This document shows, in pieces, positions 45,400 through 57,003 of a DNA stretch of 64,000 nucleotides. The stretch is taken from positions 3,252,501-3,316,500 of the forward strand of contig WPIO01000029.1 of assembly GCA_009760855.2 (NCBI GenBank), in the 5' to 3' direction. The notes under the pieces were generated by a model. The model did no database searches, was not told the origin of the DNA, and saw only the letters and a list, made by a program, of their open reading frames with translations. The stretch is from Cristatella mucedo (taxonomy: Eukaryota; Bryozoa; Phylactolaemata; Cristatellidae). The stretch's first letter is position 1. Each line of letters starts with the position of its first letter. Position numbers and translations under genes: made by a program.

Positions 45400-47430
45400 T
45401 TCCGGGTTCGAAAAAGTCCGAGTTCGACGAATTACCGCAATCCACTCTAATTACGCTAAGGTTGCCGGAAATTAGCGTTGCCGAGCTCAAATCTTGCGCT
45501 GATTGTAGTACACGATCGAATTTATGTATCCCCCAAATAAATATCACATAGCTTCGTACAAGCGCACCTATACAAATGAGCTTCGACGCAGGACGCCTGT
45601 ACTACAATCCACCGCAATTCATTCTAGTTCCCGTCAAATCCATCACAAATAAGCTGCTCACAGCTCCAAAAAACTTGGAATATCAAACTACGCTACACGT
45701 ACAATGTATCTAGAAAATTTTGCGAAATTCCGCTCACGCGTTCTCACGAAGTTCACTGAAATAGCATTGCATTTGCCCAGGCCAATACATTCCACCGAGA
45801 AACGACAGAAATCCAGTTCGAAAAGCTCCTGTTTTGATTGCATATGACAGTACACTCTGCGAAAATTATACTTACAAAATTTCATTTGCATTGGCACGGC
45901 CGTTTTCGTGCAATGCGCTGCAATCGACTGCAGTAGCCCAGGCCAATACAGCAATCCACTTCAATCCTCTGCACACAAAAAAATTAAAATCGCTTGCGCC
46001 GAGTTCCGGTTTTTATTGCATATTAAAGTTCACCTTGCTGTGTGCACAACCACGTAAAATTAAAAAATAATTTGCATCCTCGCACTGTGGCAATAGGCGG
46101 CAATCGCCTGAAATGACCTGGGAAACTACCCCAATCCACTCTATTGCACTGCAAATCATCCTCAAATTGCCATGTCGAAGCTCTAATTGACATTGCATAT
46201 AAGACTAGACTCAGTTCAAAGTGCACCCACAAAATATCGCTCCAATATGCTCACGAGTTCTCACACAATGAATTGTAATCGACTACAACAGCCCGGTCCC
46301 ATACCTCAATCCGCCGAAATCTGCCTCACAGCGACCAGAACGCGTACACTATAAGCTCTAAATATGATTTCACGCTGCTCTACTCTTCAGTTATTGTGTA
46401 TTCGCATAACTTTATTGCAATTGCCTCGACTATTCTGCCACAATGCACTGCAATCGACTGCAACTGTTCGGGCCAGAATGTCAATCGACCGCTAGCCTCC
46501 GCAAAATGACCAGAATGCGTATACTTTAAGCTCTAATATTGATTGCACGTTGCTCTAATCTTCGGTTATTGTGTAATCGCACAATTTCACTGAAATTGCC
46601 TCAACCATTCGGCAGCAATGCACTGCAATCGACTGCAATGGTCCGGGCCAAACAGGCAATCTACAGCAATCTGGTGCAAAATGCCCTGATGAAATCGGTT
46701 TTGCAATGCACCCATTTTAATGCATGTTACAAAGCACACTGGTTAAAGTCAACCACATCATTTTAACTAGTTGCGCCAGCACAATCTCGAGCAATGCATG
46801 GAAATCTATGGCAAAGGCTCGGCTCAATGCAACAATCCACTAAAATCCTTGGCAAGTCGACCCCAAATTGGCTGCACGAAGTGCTAATCGTCATCGCATT
46901 TCACATTTCTTTGGGCTAAGAGTGAAAACGTAGGACTTTCGAGCTATTTTGTACGTCAATTTTCAACAATGCATGGCAATCGACTGCAATGGCAGGGACC
47001 AATACCGCAATCTGTGGCAAATCGACGAGAAATCGGCTGCACCAAGCTCCAATTCTCATTTCACGTAATATCTCACGGCGCGAGAACATACTTTTCACCC
47101 ATTCAACCAGCTCTGACCATTCAATCTTGAGCAATGCATGGCAATCAACGGCAATGGCCCGGGAAATTACGGCAATCCATTATGATCCATCGCAAATCGC
47201 TGGAAAGTGACTGGGCCAAGATCACCTGTCACAGCGCACCGTGTTTGAAGTTCAATCGCATCCTTTCAACCAATTACGCACGTACGATCGCGAGCAATCA
47301 TTGGCAATCGGCAGAAATGGCCCGAGCCAATACCCCAACTCGCGGTAAATCGACGAGAAATTGGCAGCTCGAAGCCCCAATTGTCATTGCATATAAAATT
47401 CCGCTGCGTCCAAAGTAAAACCATGGCGTT
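45400..47430. repeat. Degenerate tandem satellite, about 173-bp monomers
   Basis: A motif close to CAATCGACTGCAATGG returns at 45921, 46101, 46276, 46451, 46626, 46801, 46977, 47142 and 47305 (steps 180, 175, 175, 175, 175, 176, 165, 163). It is followed in most units by a CCCGGGCCAATAC-like segment and GCAATCCACT. Weaker units can be placed at about 45407, 45578 and 45761, giving about 12 monomers. No coding frame runs through. Confidence 0.85.
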
Positions 47431-49925
47431 TTAAAGATGCTTTGCTCGTTAACTGTCAGCAATATCAGCAACGATGTTCTGCACGAAGGCCTGCATGAGT
47501 CGCAGATTCCTTGACTGTCTGGAGAATTTTGGCTCGGTCCAACACGTTAATCATATCACCCACGTCGGTGGCCATATTGTAGATCTCGTGATCACTAAGG
47601 GTGTCCTCCCCACTGACCTTGTGGTGTGCCCACTGACCCTCTCAGATCATTGTTCGGTCTCGTTTACTGTTCCTGCTCCCATGTACGTACTGGGTAATGT
47701 CGAACTTGTCAAGCGACGTAACTTACAAAGCATTGACATAGAAAAGTTTTTGCAATCTGTTTATGATGCAGGTCTTCTTGATCTGCATTAAGACTCGACC
47801 GGCAGCCTCGATACCCTCGCTGATGCAACGAACATGACACTCAAGAATGCTCTTGACAAGCATGCTCCCGTTCATTCTATCCGTGTACAAAGTCGTGGAG
47901 ATTCCTTTCAATTTACAAAAAAACTCCTAAAGATGCGCCAGGTTAAGTGCAGCCTTGAATGTCGTTTCAAGAAATCAGGGTCTGATGCAGATCTAGTCAA
48001 TTTCAAAGACTTCATTCGAGTTTACACCAGGAAGGAAGTTTAAAAAAGCCAGGGCTTCTTTTTTCATCCGGAAGCTGAATTCCTGCCAGTCGGACCCTAA
48101 ACAGATTTATAAGACAGTAAACCATTTACTGGGGAATGCTGTGAGGTCTGACTCCCCAGATATTACCGGCTCATCCGAAAAATTGTTAAGCCTTCTTTAC
48201 TGAAAAAGTTATGCACATTTGTGCCTCCATAAAGCCCCTTCCGATTAAATAAATTGCGGTTCCACAACCTGTGACCTTCCTTAAAAGGTTCTCCGAGGTT
48301 TCTGCATGCGATGTGGCTACCTTAATAAGGTCTAGTAAAAAGAGCTCGTCTCCTGAAGACCTTCATCTCTGTGGTCTTCACTAGCAGACCAACTTAGCCC
48401 TGCCATAACCAAGATTTTTAATGTTTCTCTGGGAAAAGGGGTCGTCCCCAAGTCCTTCAAATCGGCAATCGTTCGACCCATACTTAAAAACCCTGGTTTA
48501 GATACAGAGGTCCTTGCAAACTATTGCCCAGTTTCCCTTTCTTGTGAAAGATTCTCAAAAAAGTTGTTGCTAAGCAGCTGGCTGAACATATTGAAAATAA
48601 TGGAATGTCAGAAACATTTCAATCAGAGTTCAAGCGGCAGCACTCCACTGAAACTGCTGTCCTCCGTGTTAACAATGACATTCTAAGTGGCAACGATGAC
48701 AAGAATGTCACTGACCTAGCTCTCTAGCTCTGTCTGCTACCTTCGACACTACTGATCACGATGTTCTGCTTGAACGATTGAGTATAACGATCGGTCTGGC
48801 AGACGAAGCACTGGCGTGGTTTAAATCGTACTCGTCTGATCGTGTTCAATCCGTGCCGTGTGGGGGTCAGGTCTCACACACGAGACTGGTCACCTGTGGA
48901 GTCCCTCAAGGGTCTGTACTCGGTCCCTTGCTGTTCTCCATTTATACTCAACCTCTGGGGAAAGTAATTAAGGTCCATGGAATAGGATATCACTTTTATG
49001 CTGACGATACTCAGCTGTATTTGTCATTCAAACCGTCGGAATCTGCTGTAGCAACTGAGAAACTGAATGCTTGCCTTGCCGAAATTCGATCCTGGATGTC
49101 GGAAAACTTCTTGAAACTAAATGACGATAAAACCGAGCTGCTGCTCATAGGACACCCTAAGCGTGTGGCTGGATTAAAAGGCTTTGCTCTTCTAATGGAT
49201 AATGCTGTTGTGCGACCATCACCGCATGCTCGGAATTTAGGTGTCGTTTTCGACAACTGCATAAATTTGAAAAGCTTCATTCAGAAGACTGCTTCTACAG
49301 TTAGCCATCACGACCGATCCCTATCCAAGATTAGGTGCTGTCTTTCACAGTGGCTTGCAAAATATTTAACTCGCTCTGTAGTTCTGTCTCGACTTGATTA
49401 TTGTATTTTCCTTTCGGCTGGGCTACCAAAGAAAGCGACTAGGCCACTGCAGCTGGCTATGAATATGGCTGCAATGCTAGACTTCAAGTCCTAGAGGTTT
49501 GGTCACGTGCCTCCTTTGCTAAAAGAGCTAAGATAGCTGCAGGTTGAGCAACGGATACAGAGCAAAGTTCTTAGGCAGATTCACAAGGCCCGCCACGGCT
49601 TGGCTCATCCATAACTGAACTGCTTCAACAACCAGTTTCAGCTTCCTCGCGCCCTCAGGCCCTGTGTGGACAATAAATTAGGTGTTCCATTCCTCCGCTT
49701 AAAGGCCGTTGGCCGAAGACGCTTTAGTCAGTGCTCTGCAGGTGCTAGACAGTGGAAGTCGCCCCCACAATTCTTACGAAACGACGACTACTTTCCTGCT
49801 GCGACTATGGCACATCTTTTTCAGCTACCGAATGCGTACCGAAAGCCGCTTAGGCTGTGAGTGCGCTATACAAAACTCTCCCGCGTAACACCCACAGTCT
49901 TTACGACTTTGTGGCGTTACATTAC
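47431..49925 (+). mobile_element. LINE family A, longest copy (endonuclease end to 3' UTR)
   Basis: Begins inside the APE-type endonuclease (HVGGHIVDLVITKG, LTLSDHCSVSFTVP with the SDH motif), passes a decayed linker, then a well-kept reverse transcriptase at 48778-49494: [27 protein letters not shown] (YADD at 48997-49008), NDDKTELLLIGHPKRVAG, LSRLDYCIFLSAGLP. Stops and frameshifts in the linker and C-terminus make it inactive. Family: CR1/L2-like non-LTR retrotransposon, moved by target-primed reverse transcription. Confidence 0.95.
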
Positions 49926-50070
49926 ATTACGAATTCATGGACCGGCATGGCACTGGTATCCTTATCTAAAAAGCCCCGAATCCTTGCAATGGTACTCAGG
50001 GGAAAGTACGTGCCTTGACTGAAGCTGATAAGCTCATCTGGTGAAAAGTTATTTTGGAAGAGGGTACACA
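49926..50070 (-). mobile_element. LINE family B fragment
   Basis: ATGGACCGGCATGGCACTGG, TCCTTATCTAAAAAGCCCCG and GAAGCTGATAAGCTCATCTG parallel 19693-19805 of the better minus-strand copy. Confidence 0.8.
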
Positions 50071-50593
50071 GATTCCGTCCAGAGGCTACAAGAAATATTA
50101 AGTAAAGCCTGCCTGCTGTCGTTCCAATCTGTAACTATTATAAGACAATAGCTGTCGCCTTTTTATCCATCTTAGCTGCACTGTAGATCGTGAAAGAAAA
50201 AAAGACCGTCAATAAAAATGTTGCAGCATGCTCATCACAAGATCACGCATAATGCTGAATCGAGTACAAAACGCACCTACATGTATATTAAGCCCAGCAG
50301 GCACAATCTACCCCTGTAATAAGCTAGGTTTGTAAGTTCGTCTTTATGCGAGTCACAGTCGCTGACGCCATGTTTAAATTGAGCTATTGGTGAAATATCT
50401 ATGGTACTACAATCGTCGTAGTTGTACGGGTAGAGCAATGCGTGTCAAAAAGGGTGAAAATTTGCTAATTGCCATATGTACCTGCAACATGCACTCATAG
50501 TTGAAATTGAACAGGACGCAGAATTTCGCAGGACAATGGATGAAGAAGGGTTGCTCAAAGGCTGGCCATGGCATTCCACCACCTCTTTTTTTA
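50071..50593. other. Intergenic, nothing recognised
   Basis: Unassigned sequence. Confidence 0.4.
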
Positions 50594-50730
50594 ATAATCC
50601 ATTTGTATAGCACCTTAAGAGAACTTATTGATCTCTATTCAGGCGCTTCACGTATGCCACGGGGCTCGAGCCCACGACCTCGGCCAGACCTTGGTCAGAG
50701 AGATCAACTTAATCACTCGGACAAATGCTG
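50594..50730 (-). mobile_element. SINE family 1
   Basis: Reversed copy: TTTGTATAGCACCTTAAGAG, GGGGCTCGAGCCCACGACC, CAGACCTTGGTCAGAG. The promoter end is decayed. Confidence 0.8.
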
Positions 50731-51484
50731 TCACCCGAAGTGGCGACTGGCGCTTCGGCTTGGACCAACTGAGTTGGCATATGGGGAAGCTGCCAGAGTG
50801 AGGTCGGCCGACCGGAAGCCGTGCTATCTGCCTTCAGTATGCGATGGACATGCATCAATATAATTTGCACGGCCCGGTGGCTTTGTGGAACCCCCCAGGC
50901 GTGGCCAGCTTTAGGATGTTTTACGGCCATCTACTATATCCGAAGGCAACCGACTGCCACCTCAAAGGCATGGACACATTTAAAAGCAGCAGTCCCACTA
51001 TGACTTAATAATAACAACACCTTGTTATAGTACCTTCAGAGAACAAAAATCTCTTTCCAGACACTTTGCATAATGAGAAAGGGAGCATACCAGCTGATCT
51101 TGATGCTTGCAGCATGCAGCAAATGATAATATCTATTTGGAGGGGAGGGGGAAGGAGCACCATCTATGGCTGCAATGGGCTCCAAACATAACCAGTAGGG
51201 CAGCAAATGAGCATCACGGACGGCCTAAGCTATCGCACCTACGGTCAGCATGATAGACTGTCTTAAGTATATCATGCCTTCGCGTCAGACCTTGCACGAT
51301 CCTCATGATCCCATCTAACTTAGTTGCTGCATCAGCAGGCAGATGACATAGTGATGCTTTATGGCTAGCACTTTAAGGAGTACCTCGCACGGATCGCGAT
51401 TTCGGCTAACGTCAATTCAAGCGTCGTGACAAGCAGAAAAGTTACAGCAGATGCTTGTTCTTTCTGTCTGTCTCTGTCTGTCTG

Positions 51485-51552
<68 letters not shown>

Positions 51553-52602
51553 TCTCTCTCTCTCTTTATCTCTTTATCTCTTCGCCATCCTCCTCGTCCT
51601 CCAAGCCACTGCATCTCGTAGCTTCTGCTGACATCACTGGCACATGGACGTGTTGCAGTGTGCGGCCAGCTACCAGCCATGTGTAGATCTGTGGACGGTG
51701 TACAATCAACCACCACTCTCACAAGCCTGAAAAAACGACAGGCGCGCACATGCCTGCATGCACACCGCATGCACGGCAAGCCGTCGTTCAGAGGTATGCG
51801 CTTAAAGAACGCTCCAGTAAGCAGCAGCTATATTAGCGCAGTCGGACAGATCGCAGCCGAGACACTGCAGCCTCTACAGTCGGCGAGCAGCATATCCGTG
51901 CAAGATCGTTTAAGTGCGGCAACAGAGAGGTGTGACGAGGAGCGCTGGTGTGGCTGGCCACGCGAAGCCTCATCGTGCCGCTATGCGACCAAGACAAAAT
52001 GCATGGAGCCGGGTCTTGGCAGACAGACAGACAGAGACAGACAGGAGCACCACTGCCTGTCACCGACCGTCGGAATTGCACTGGCAAGCGGCTGACGGCG
52101 GCAATGTTGCCTCTTGCCAGTGCTCCGGCTCTAAATTCTAAATTCTGATTCTAAACCGCCAACGCTGAACGTGACAGAGAACCATCCCTGATGTTTGCTC
52201 CATCCACACAGCCAGCTACCAGCGGAAGCAGTGAGTGCCACCGCTCTGCTGTCGGTCGGAGCAGAGCCCAGCTGCCTACCGCTCGTCCAAACTTGGGTTA
52301 TCCACGTGCACGGTAACAGTGCCTACGCACATAGCGCTACCGTTATAAATTAATAAGTCTACGGCCCACGAGCCAGTGCACGCTAGCCTTCACACGAAAT
52401 AATTCTGCGGCGGCTGAAGAGAGACACCCGGCAGAGAGAGAGAGAGAGAGAGCGAGCGAGCACTGCCGGTGCAGCAGCCGCTGGCCACGACGCGGTGCCA
52501 GTCGGTGAGAGGGACGTCGCAGCGAGGCCGGCAGCAGGCAAGCACCACGGGCTGTTGGCAAGTTAAAGAGCTCTCCTCCCGACAGCAGCTGCCGAGCGGT
52601 GC
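50731..52602. other. Intergenic or intronic sequence with microsatellites
   Basis: A LINE B/SINE tail, reversed, is at 51005-51075. A (TC)n microsatellite is at 51488-51580. CAGA-rich repeats occur at 52019-52045 and GAGA at 52433-52452. If the catulin-like gene continues downstream, its missing C-terminal exons should lie here or further left; I could not identify them. Confidence 0.4.
51488..51580. repeat. (TC)n microsatellite
   Basis: TC dinucleotide run with three short interruptions, preceded by TCTG repeats. Confidence 0.97.
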
Positions 52603-52767
52603 CTAGCGGCCGATGCCGCCGGCTTGGGACGCATCGCCGCAGACGTCGTGCGTCAGAGCGAGCAGTTCGTGAACGACAGCGGTCCACGTCGAGCGCACCG
52701 TTTCGAAGTTCTCCTCTGCCGTGCGGCTGGTGGCGTTCTGCGTGAGCACCCTCGCGGCGAGCTTCAG
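52603..52767 (-). CDS. Alpha-catulin-like exon C (vinculin/alpha-catenin superfamily)
   Basis: Minus strand. Acceptor TCTGAATTCAG, then a frame of 54 codons reading LKLAARVLTQNATSRTAEEN, then FETVRSTWTAVVHELLALTH, to TAG at 52605-52603. The pattern AARVLTQ...A.ENF.....W matches the helical repeat of vinculin, alpha-catenin and alpha-catulin (vertebrate catulin AAETLTLHPSSKIAKENLD). It joins exon B in phase without a gap. The exon's 3' end is unclear: the only GTs before the stop follow GAC (GTCTGC) and GC (GTCCCA), both poor donors. Either the donor is unusual or the protein ends here, about 200 residues short. Confidence 0.7.
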   Translation of the reverse strand: MKLAARVLTQNATSRTAEENFETVRSTWTAVVHELLALTHDVCGDASQAGGIGR

Positions 52768-52934
52768 CTGAATTCAGAGAGACGAAAGCAGTTGGCGATG
52801 AGGTGGACAGACTAACTGACGTTCACACTGCCAGAAGCTATGGTGTCCGCTTAGCCGCCGTTCGCCGCCATGCCCGCACGCAAGCATTTTCTATGTGCTG
52901 CATAAAGCCATAAAGGCGCAGCCAGGCGACTTAC

Positions 52935-53027
52935 GATGTCGAACACCGACGCAAGGTAGCCACGTATGCATTCGGCCCGCACGGCATGGCTCTCTGCTAT
53001 GGCCACATGCTGAAGCAGCCGGCAGGC
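52935..53027 (-). CDS. Alpha-catulin-like exon B
   Basis: Minus strand, with a strong acceptor (CGATTTCCTTTTCCAG) and donor (GTAAGT), phase 0 at both ends. The 31 residues begin ACRLLQHVAIAESHAVRAEC and end IRGYLASVFDI. They align without gaps with the vertebrate catulin segment TCRLLRHISGTEPLEITC; alpha-catenin has VANLACSISNNEEGVKLV at this place, which is less similar. Catulins are cytoplasmic scaffold proteins linked to Rho signalling and the dystrobrevin complex. Confidence 0.8.
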
Positions 53028-53374
53028 CTGGAAAAGGAAATCGAACGGAAACGTAAGCTGAGCTGCCGTGCGCAGCAGCACAGCACAGGTTCGGTCAGAC
53101 GTCGTCAGAATTTCAGCCTCGTTCGATCGCTCGGTCTTGATCTTCTTAATCAGTGCTACAGGACATGCGTGATACCAGTGGCCGTTGCACGACAGCTGCT
53201 ACCTAAGTGACAGCAAATAGCGAATCGCAAGGGTGTGCAGCCTAGATTCTGAGCACCCTCAAAGATGATGGTGAAAAGAGAAGTCAGCAAAAGTCGGAAT
53301 GCATTTGCAAGGAAATTGCTGGACCATTTGCAATCGCTCATCTTAGCCAGCATACGAACGGCATTTTTATTCTT

Positions 53375-53530
53375 ATGGATGTGTGTGCTTATATGCATGT
53401 ATATGTAAATACAATACTTGTGTGTGCATGCGGGTGTGCGCACGCATGCACGTGTGAGCGTGCATGCGTCTGTGTGTTTATGCTCGCAGAGGTGTGTGCG
53501 TGTGTGCGTGTGTGCGTGCATGCGTGATAG
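53375..53530. repeat. GT/GC-rich alternating purine-pyrimidine tract
   Basis: Imperfect GTGTGTGC/GCATGC repeats over about 150 bases. Confidence 0.8.
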
Positions 53531-54160
53531 CCATGATAGCCCAGGAGACAAGGTGCTCTTCTTCACGAGCGAGGTCGTTGGTTCGGAAGTCTTTGGGCGG
53601 CCCTTTATTTCCAGCTACAAGCGATGCAAGTCGGTGAGAGTGCCACATTTCACATATCTCAGCCTTTTGGCTGAATGCCATGCTCCAGTCTAGTCTTTCC
53701 ACAGTACTATACTCATACTCACAGTACTATAAGATCGTATTATGGGTGAGGATGGGTGACATGGATTTATTTATGCTGAAGCAGATGATTCAAGCCAAAT
53801 GCATATCCTTGCACTTCATTTCGGAAACACTGCGGCTTACATAATAGATAAGTGGTGTTGTGAAAGCTGTTTTCAGGGCTGTGCCCTAGAGCTGCAGATC
53901 CACAGAAATTTTCATCGGCATTGACATTGTACAAACGGACCATGTAGTGTACAACAGCAGAGCAATGCAGCTGCAGCTTAATTTGCTTCCGGGCTGTTGT
54001 GGCTCTCAACCGAAGGTTGTCCTAAAATGTCTATAATTAACATAGAAACCTGTTTTCACTGCATGGTCTCCCTGCTGTACATGATGCATACTAAGATCTT
54101 ATATATGCAATCACAGGATGCCAGCTAGGTTAACGAGTAGTACAACACTACTACCACTCC
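53531..54160. other. Presumed intron of the catulin-like gene
   Basis: A minus-strand frame near 53850-53990 ends at a possible GTAAGC donor, but no family is recognisable and no good acceptor was found, so it is not called. Confidence 0.35.
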
Positions 54161-54164
54161 TGGT

Positions 54165-55400
54165 GCCATGCAGATAAGGGGTACCGAGGTACTAAATTCT
54201 ACGACAGGCACCGGTGTTCAAGAGATCATCCAAGGAACCTCTGAAATATGGGGTACCTCAGGGATCTGTGCTTGGTCCTGTTCTTTTCACGATTTATATT
54301 CTCCTTCTTGCAGATTTGATTGCCAAACACAATCTAGGCTTTCACTTCAATGCAGATGACACTCAGTTGTATCTTTGCTTCGATCCCCCAGTCCTCCAGC
54401 ACGTCAAATTCTCTCAACTCCTTTGCTGCATGTATTGATGGATGGAAACTTTCTTAAATTGAATTATAATAAAAACCAGCCAACTAGTTATGGGAAAACC
54501 AAGCGTGATTCAGAAATTGGAAAGGCTATCGCTAAAACTCGGCTCTGTCATCATATCTCCTGTTGAATCTGCACGAAATCTAGGTGTCACGTTCCAAAGT
54601 GATCTTTCGTTAGACGACCACATCAGCTCCACAGTCAAGACTGCCTACTTTCAGTGACACAGCATTGCTAAAATTCGGGCTTATTTAGACAGGGATACCA
54701 CACCTAAGTTGATCCATGTATTTGTGAAATCCTCTCTCGACTTCTGTAACTCACTGTTTGCTGGTCTCTCGGCCTGTGCACTCAGGCCCTTACTGCTGAT
54801 GCAAAACTCTGCTGCTAGGCTTGTCTGTCCTGGGTGTCGCAGTTGCCACATCACATCACTTCTTGCCGACCTACACTGGCTCCCAGTCAAGCAATGCATC
54901 GACGTCAAGGTTTTGTCACTCACGTTTAGGTACTTTCATTATTGGGCTCTAGCCTACCTACCAGATCTACTCCCCTACCAGGCGTCGAACCACTTACTTT
55001 TCGAAATTTAACCGTTTACTCATACCTGGTACAAATCTCAAATCCTTTGGTGACAATGCCTTTAGTTCGTATGCTCCCAAACCCAGGAACTCACTCCCGA
55101 CTTGCGTCACGACATCTCCTGACTTGTCCACATTTTAACAAGAAACTAAAAACGTGTCTATTTATCACAGCATTTAGTGGGTTCCTGTGACTCATCCTAC
55201 ACGTGCTTATGCATGCAGACACTGTACATGCTGCCACTAACCAAAGTTGCATGCCGACCTTGTGTATGTCACCCCTAACCATGATATTCTTGTTGTTTAT
55301 TGAGTATGCTACCACTAACAATTCGACCGTGCTTCCTTTGCAGCAAATGTAAAGTGCCTAGAAAGAGATTGGGTTATCTGAATATCAAGTGTATTGTTAC
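54165..55400 (+). mobile_element. LINE family B, long fragment
   Basis: Reverse transcriptase from [16 protein letters not shown], with the catalytic box read as NADDTQLYL (54349-54360), through SSLDFCNSLFAGLSAC, LLADLHWLPVKQCIDVKVLS, to the 3' UTR with CATGCTGCCACTAACC units and tail. The frame is broken several times. It sits in an intron of the catulin-like gene in antisense orientation. A second tail follows at 55445-55520. Confidence 0.93.
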
Positions 55401-55719
55401 TACTATTATTATCATTAGTATTATATCGACTTGTTTTCTTCACAACACATGTAAAGTGCCTAGAAAGAGATTTAGCTCTCTGATGGTGCCATACAAATGC
55501 ATTACTATTATTATTATCATTAATGATCCCAGACCATGGAAAGATGTATCACAACTTTTTTCAACGACCAAGTTTTCCGGCAAGCTGAATATATATTTCA
55601 TTCAATTGTATTGTATTCACCTTGCCCTTGTTTCTGCTTAAACGACAAGTAGCGTATGACAAGCAGATCTGCAAGTGACTCTGCTGAGAGAGCTGGTCCA
55701 TTTTTATATCTGCACGAGC

Positions 55720-55825
55720 TGGAATAGTACAACAACAATAATAATAATAATAATGAGCATTTGTATAGCATCATGCGAGAACTAAATCTCTTACTAGCCA
55801 CTTTACATATGCTGTAAAGGAAGAC
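55720..55825 (-). mobile_element. LINE family B tail
   Basis: (AAT)n followed by CATTTGTATAGCATCATGCG, AGAACTAAATCTCTTAC and CTTTACATATGCTGTAAAG: the reversed terminal segment only. Confidence 0.75.
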
Positions 55826-56213
55826 CCCGTGAACTTAAGTAATGAAGAATAAGCAAGCAAGTTCGATGAGGTGGTCAAATTTTTTTAAGATCAGATGCAA
55901 AATCCTACGAAGAAGGCTTTGGCAATCGCCATGATCGGTGAACAAGTTTTGTGCCCCAGAGTAGCAATACCCACTCTACCCTATGTATTCAAGGGTTCTC
56001 TTGAGATTTGCTGCTAGTTTTTCTTCACTCTTGAGCACAACCTTGGTACATTGCTAATATACGTATCACATCTGCCACCGAATGGCCCCCTGGGAGTTTT
56101 TTTTATAGCATTATATGAAGGCAGCCGATGGTCGCAGCAACGCTTACTGACATTTCGAGCAATAACGTCCAAGGGCATGCATGCCACGTTCGGAAAGCCC
56201 CGTGCATACTTGC
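55826..56213. other. Presumed intron, nothing recognised
   Basis: Unassigned sequence between a repeat tail and exon A of the catulin-like gene. Confidence 0.4.
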
Positions 56214-56378
56214 CTCTATGATCTGATCGTTGCGGTCGGCGAGGCGTGCGACAAGCGTGTCTACATATTCTCCATCGCCCGTCTGCGCTGCGGTGAGCAG
56301 CGTACTGAGCAGCGCACCATCGGCCACGCCCTGGTCCGTGCCTGCAGCAACGGCTTGCACCCGTGCCGCCGCTACCAG
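56214..56378 (-). CDS. Alpha-catulin-like exon A
   Basis: Minus strand, 55 codons in phase 0. Acceptor CTCTTTCCACCGTTGCAG; the donor is GAG followed by GCAAGT, a GC-type donor with otherwise perfect consensus. The residues start LVAAARVQAVAAGTDQG, continue ADGALLSTLLTAAQTGDGEY and end VDTLVARLADRNDQIIE. Position and pattern match vertebrate catulin NLEALAEYACKLSEQKEQLV and, more loosely, alpha-catenin LIEAAKNGNEKEVKEYA. It joins exon B (IIE then ACRLLQ) exactly as LVE-TCRLL in vertebrate catulin. The upstream run of leucine codons at 56397-56425 makes a false signal peptide if the acceptor is ignored. Confidence 0.78.
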
Positions 56379-56905
56379 CTGCAACGGTGGAAAGAGCGTG
56401 CTCGAAAGGCTTAGCAGCAGCAGCAGCAGCAGCGCTGGGCCTTTACTCGCGGTAACACGGCCGTTCATCGGCAAGCAAACGGCACGGCTCACTCTCTAAG
56501 GAAAAATGAATAATGCAGTTACCCACGATGCACTGCACTGCTAAGATTCGAGAAGGACCATCCGACCGAAGAATGGGCATACTGAAAGTGAGAATGACAC
56601 TTTGCTTTGTCTTGCCTACAACAAACATGTCGCATCGCTTTTCGCTAGTTTGCCGCTGCAGTTTCCCTCTTCTGAGTTGCTTTTTTTTTGTTCTCTCACG
56701 TGGTGGTCGATAACGTCCTAGATATGGGAAGCTGTCGCCGTGCGATTTAAAGCCGCAATGCGCATACGTACTACGTAGCGAGAAAGCCGAAAAAAAATTC
56801 GTAGGCACGGCAGCCGGTGTACAGCACACGATTGTCGGATGCCTCAGCCACATTGGCATTCAAGGCAGATCAGATCGTGCGACTGGATTGGGCACTGCGG
56901 TAGCA

Positions 56906-57003
<98 letters not shown>

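Noticed and set aside
45223-47418. Short open frames across the satellite
   Set aside because: They are unrelated from monomer to monomer and shift frame, so the repeat is not coding.
56103-56492. Secreted protein with a Leu-rich signal peptide (minus strand)
   Set aside because: The leucines come from a CTG trinucleotide run upstream of a strong splice acceptor. The part after the acceptor is an internal exon of a vinculin-superfamily gene.
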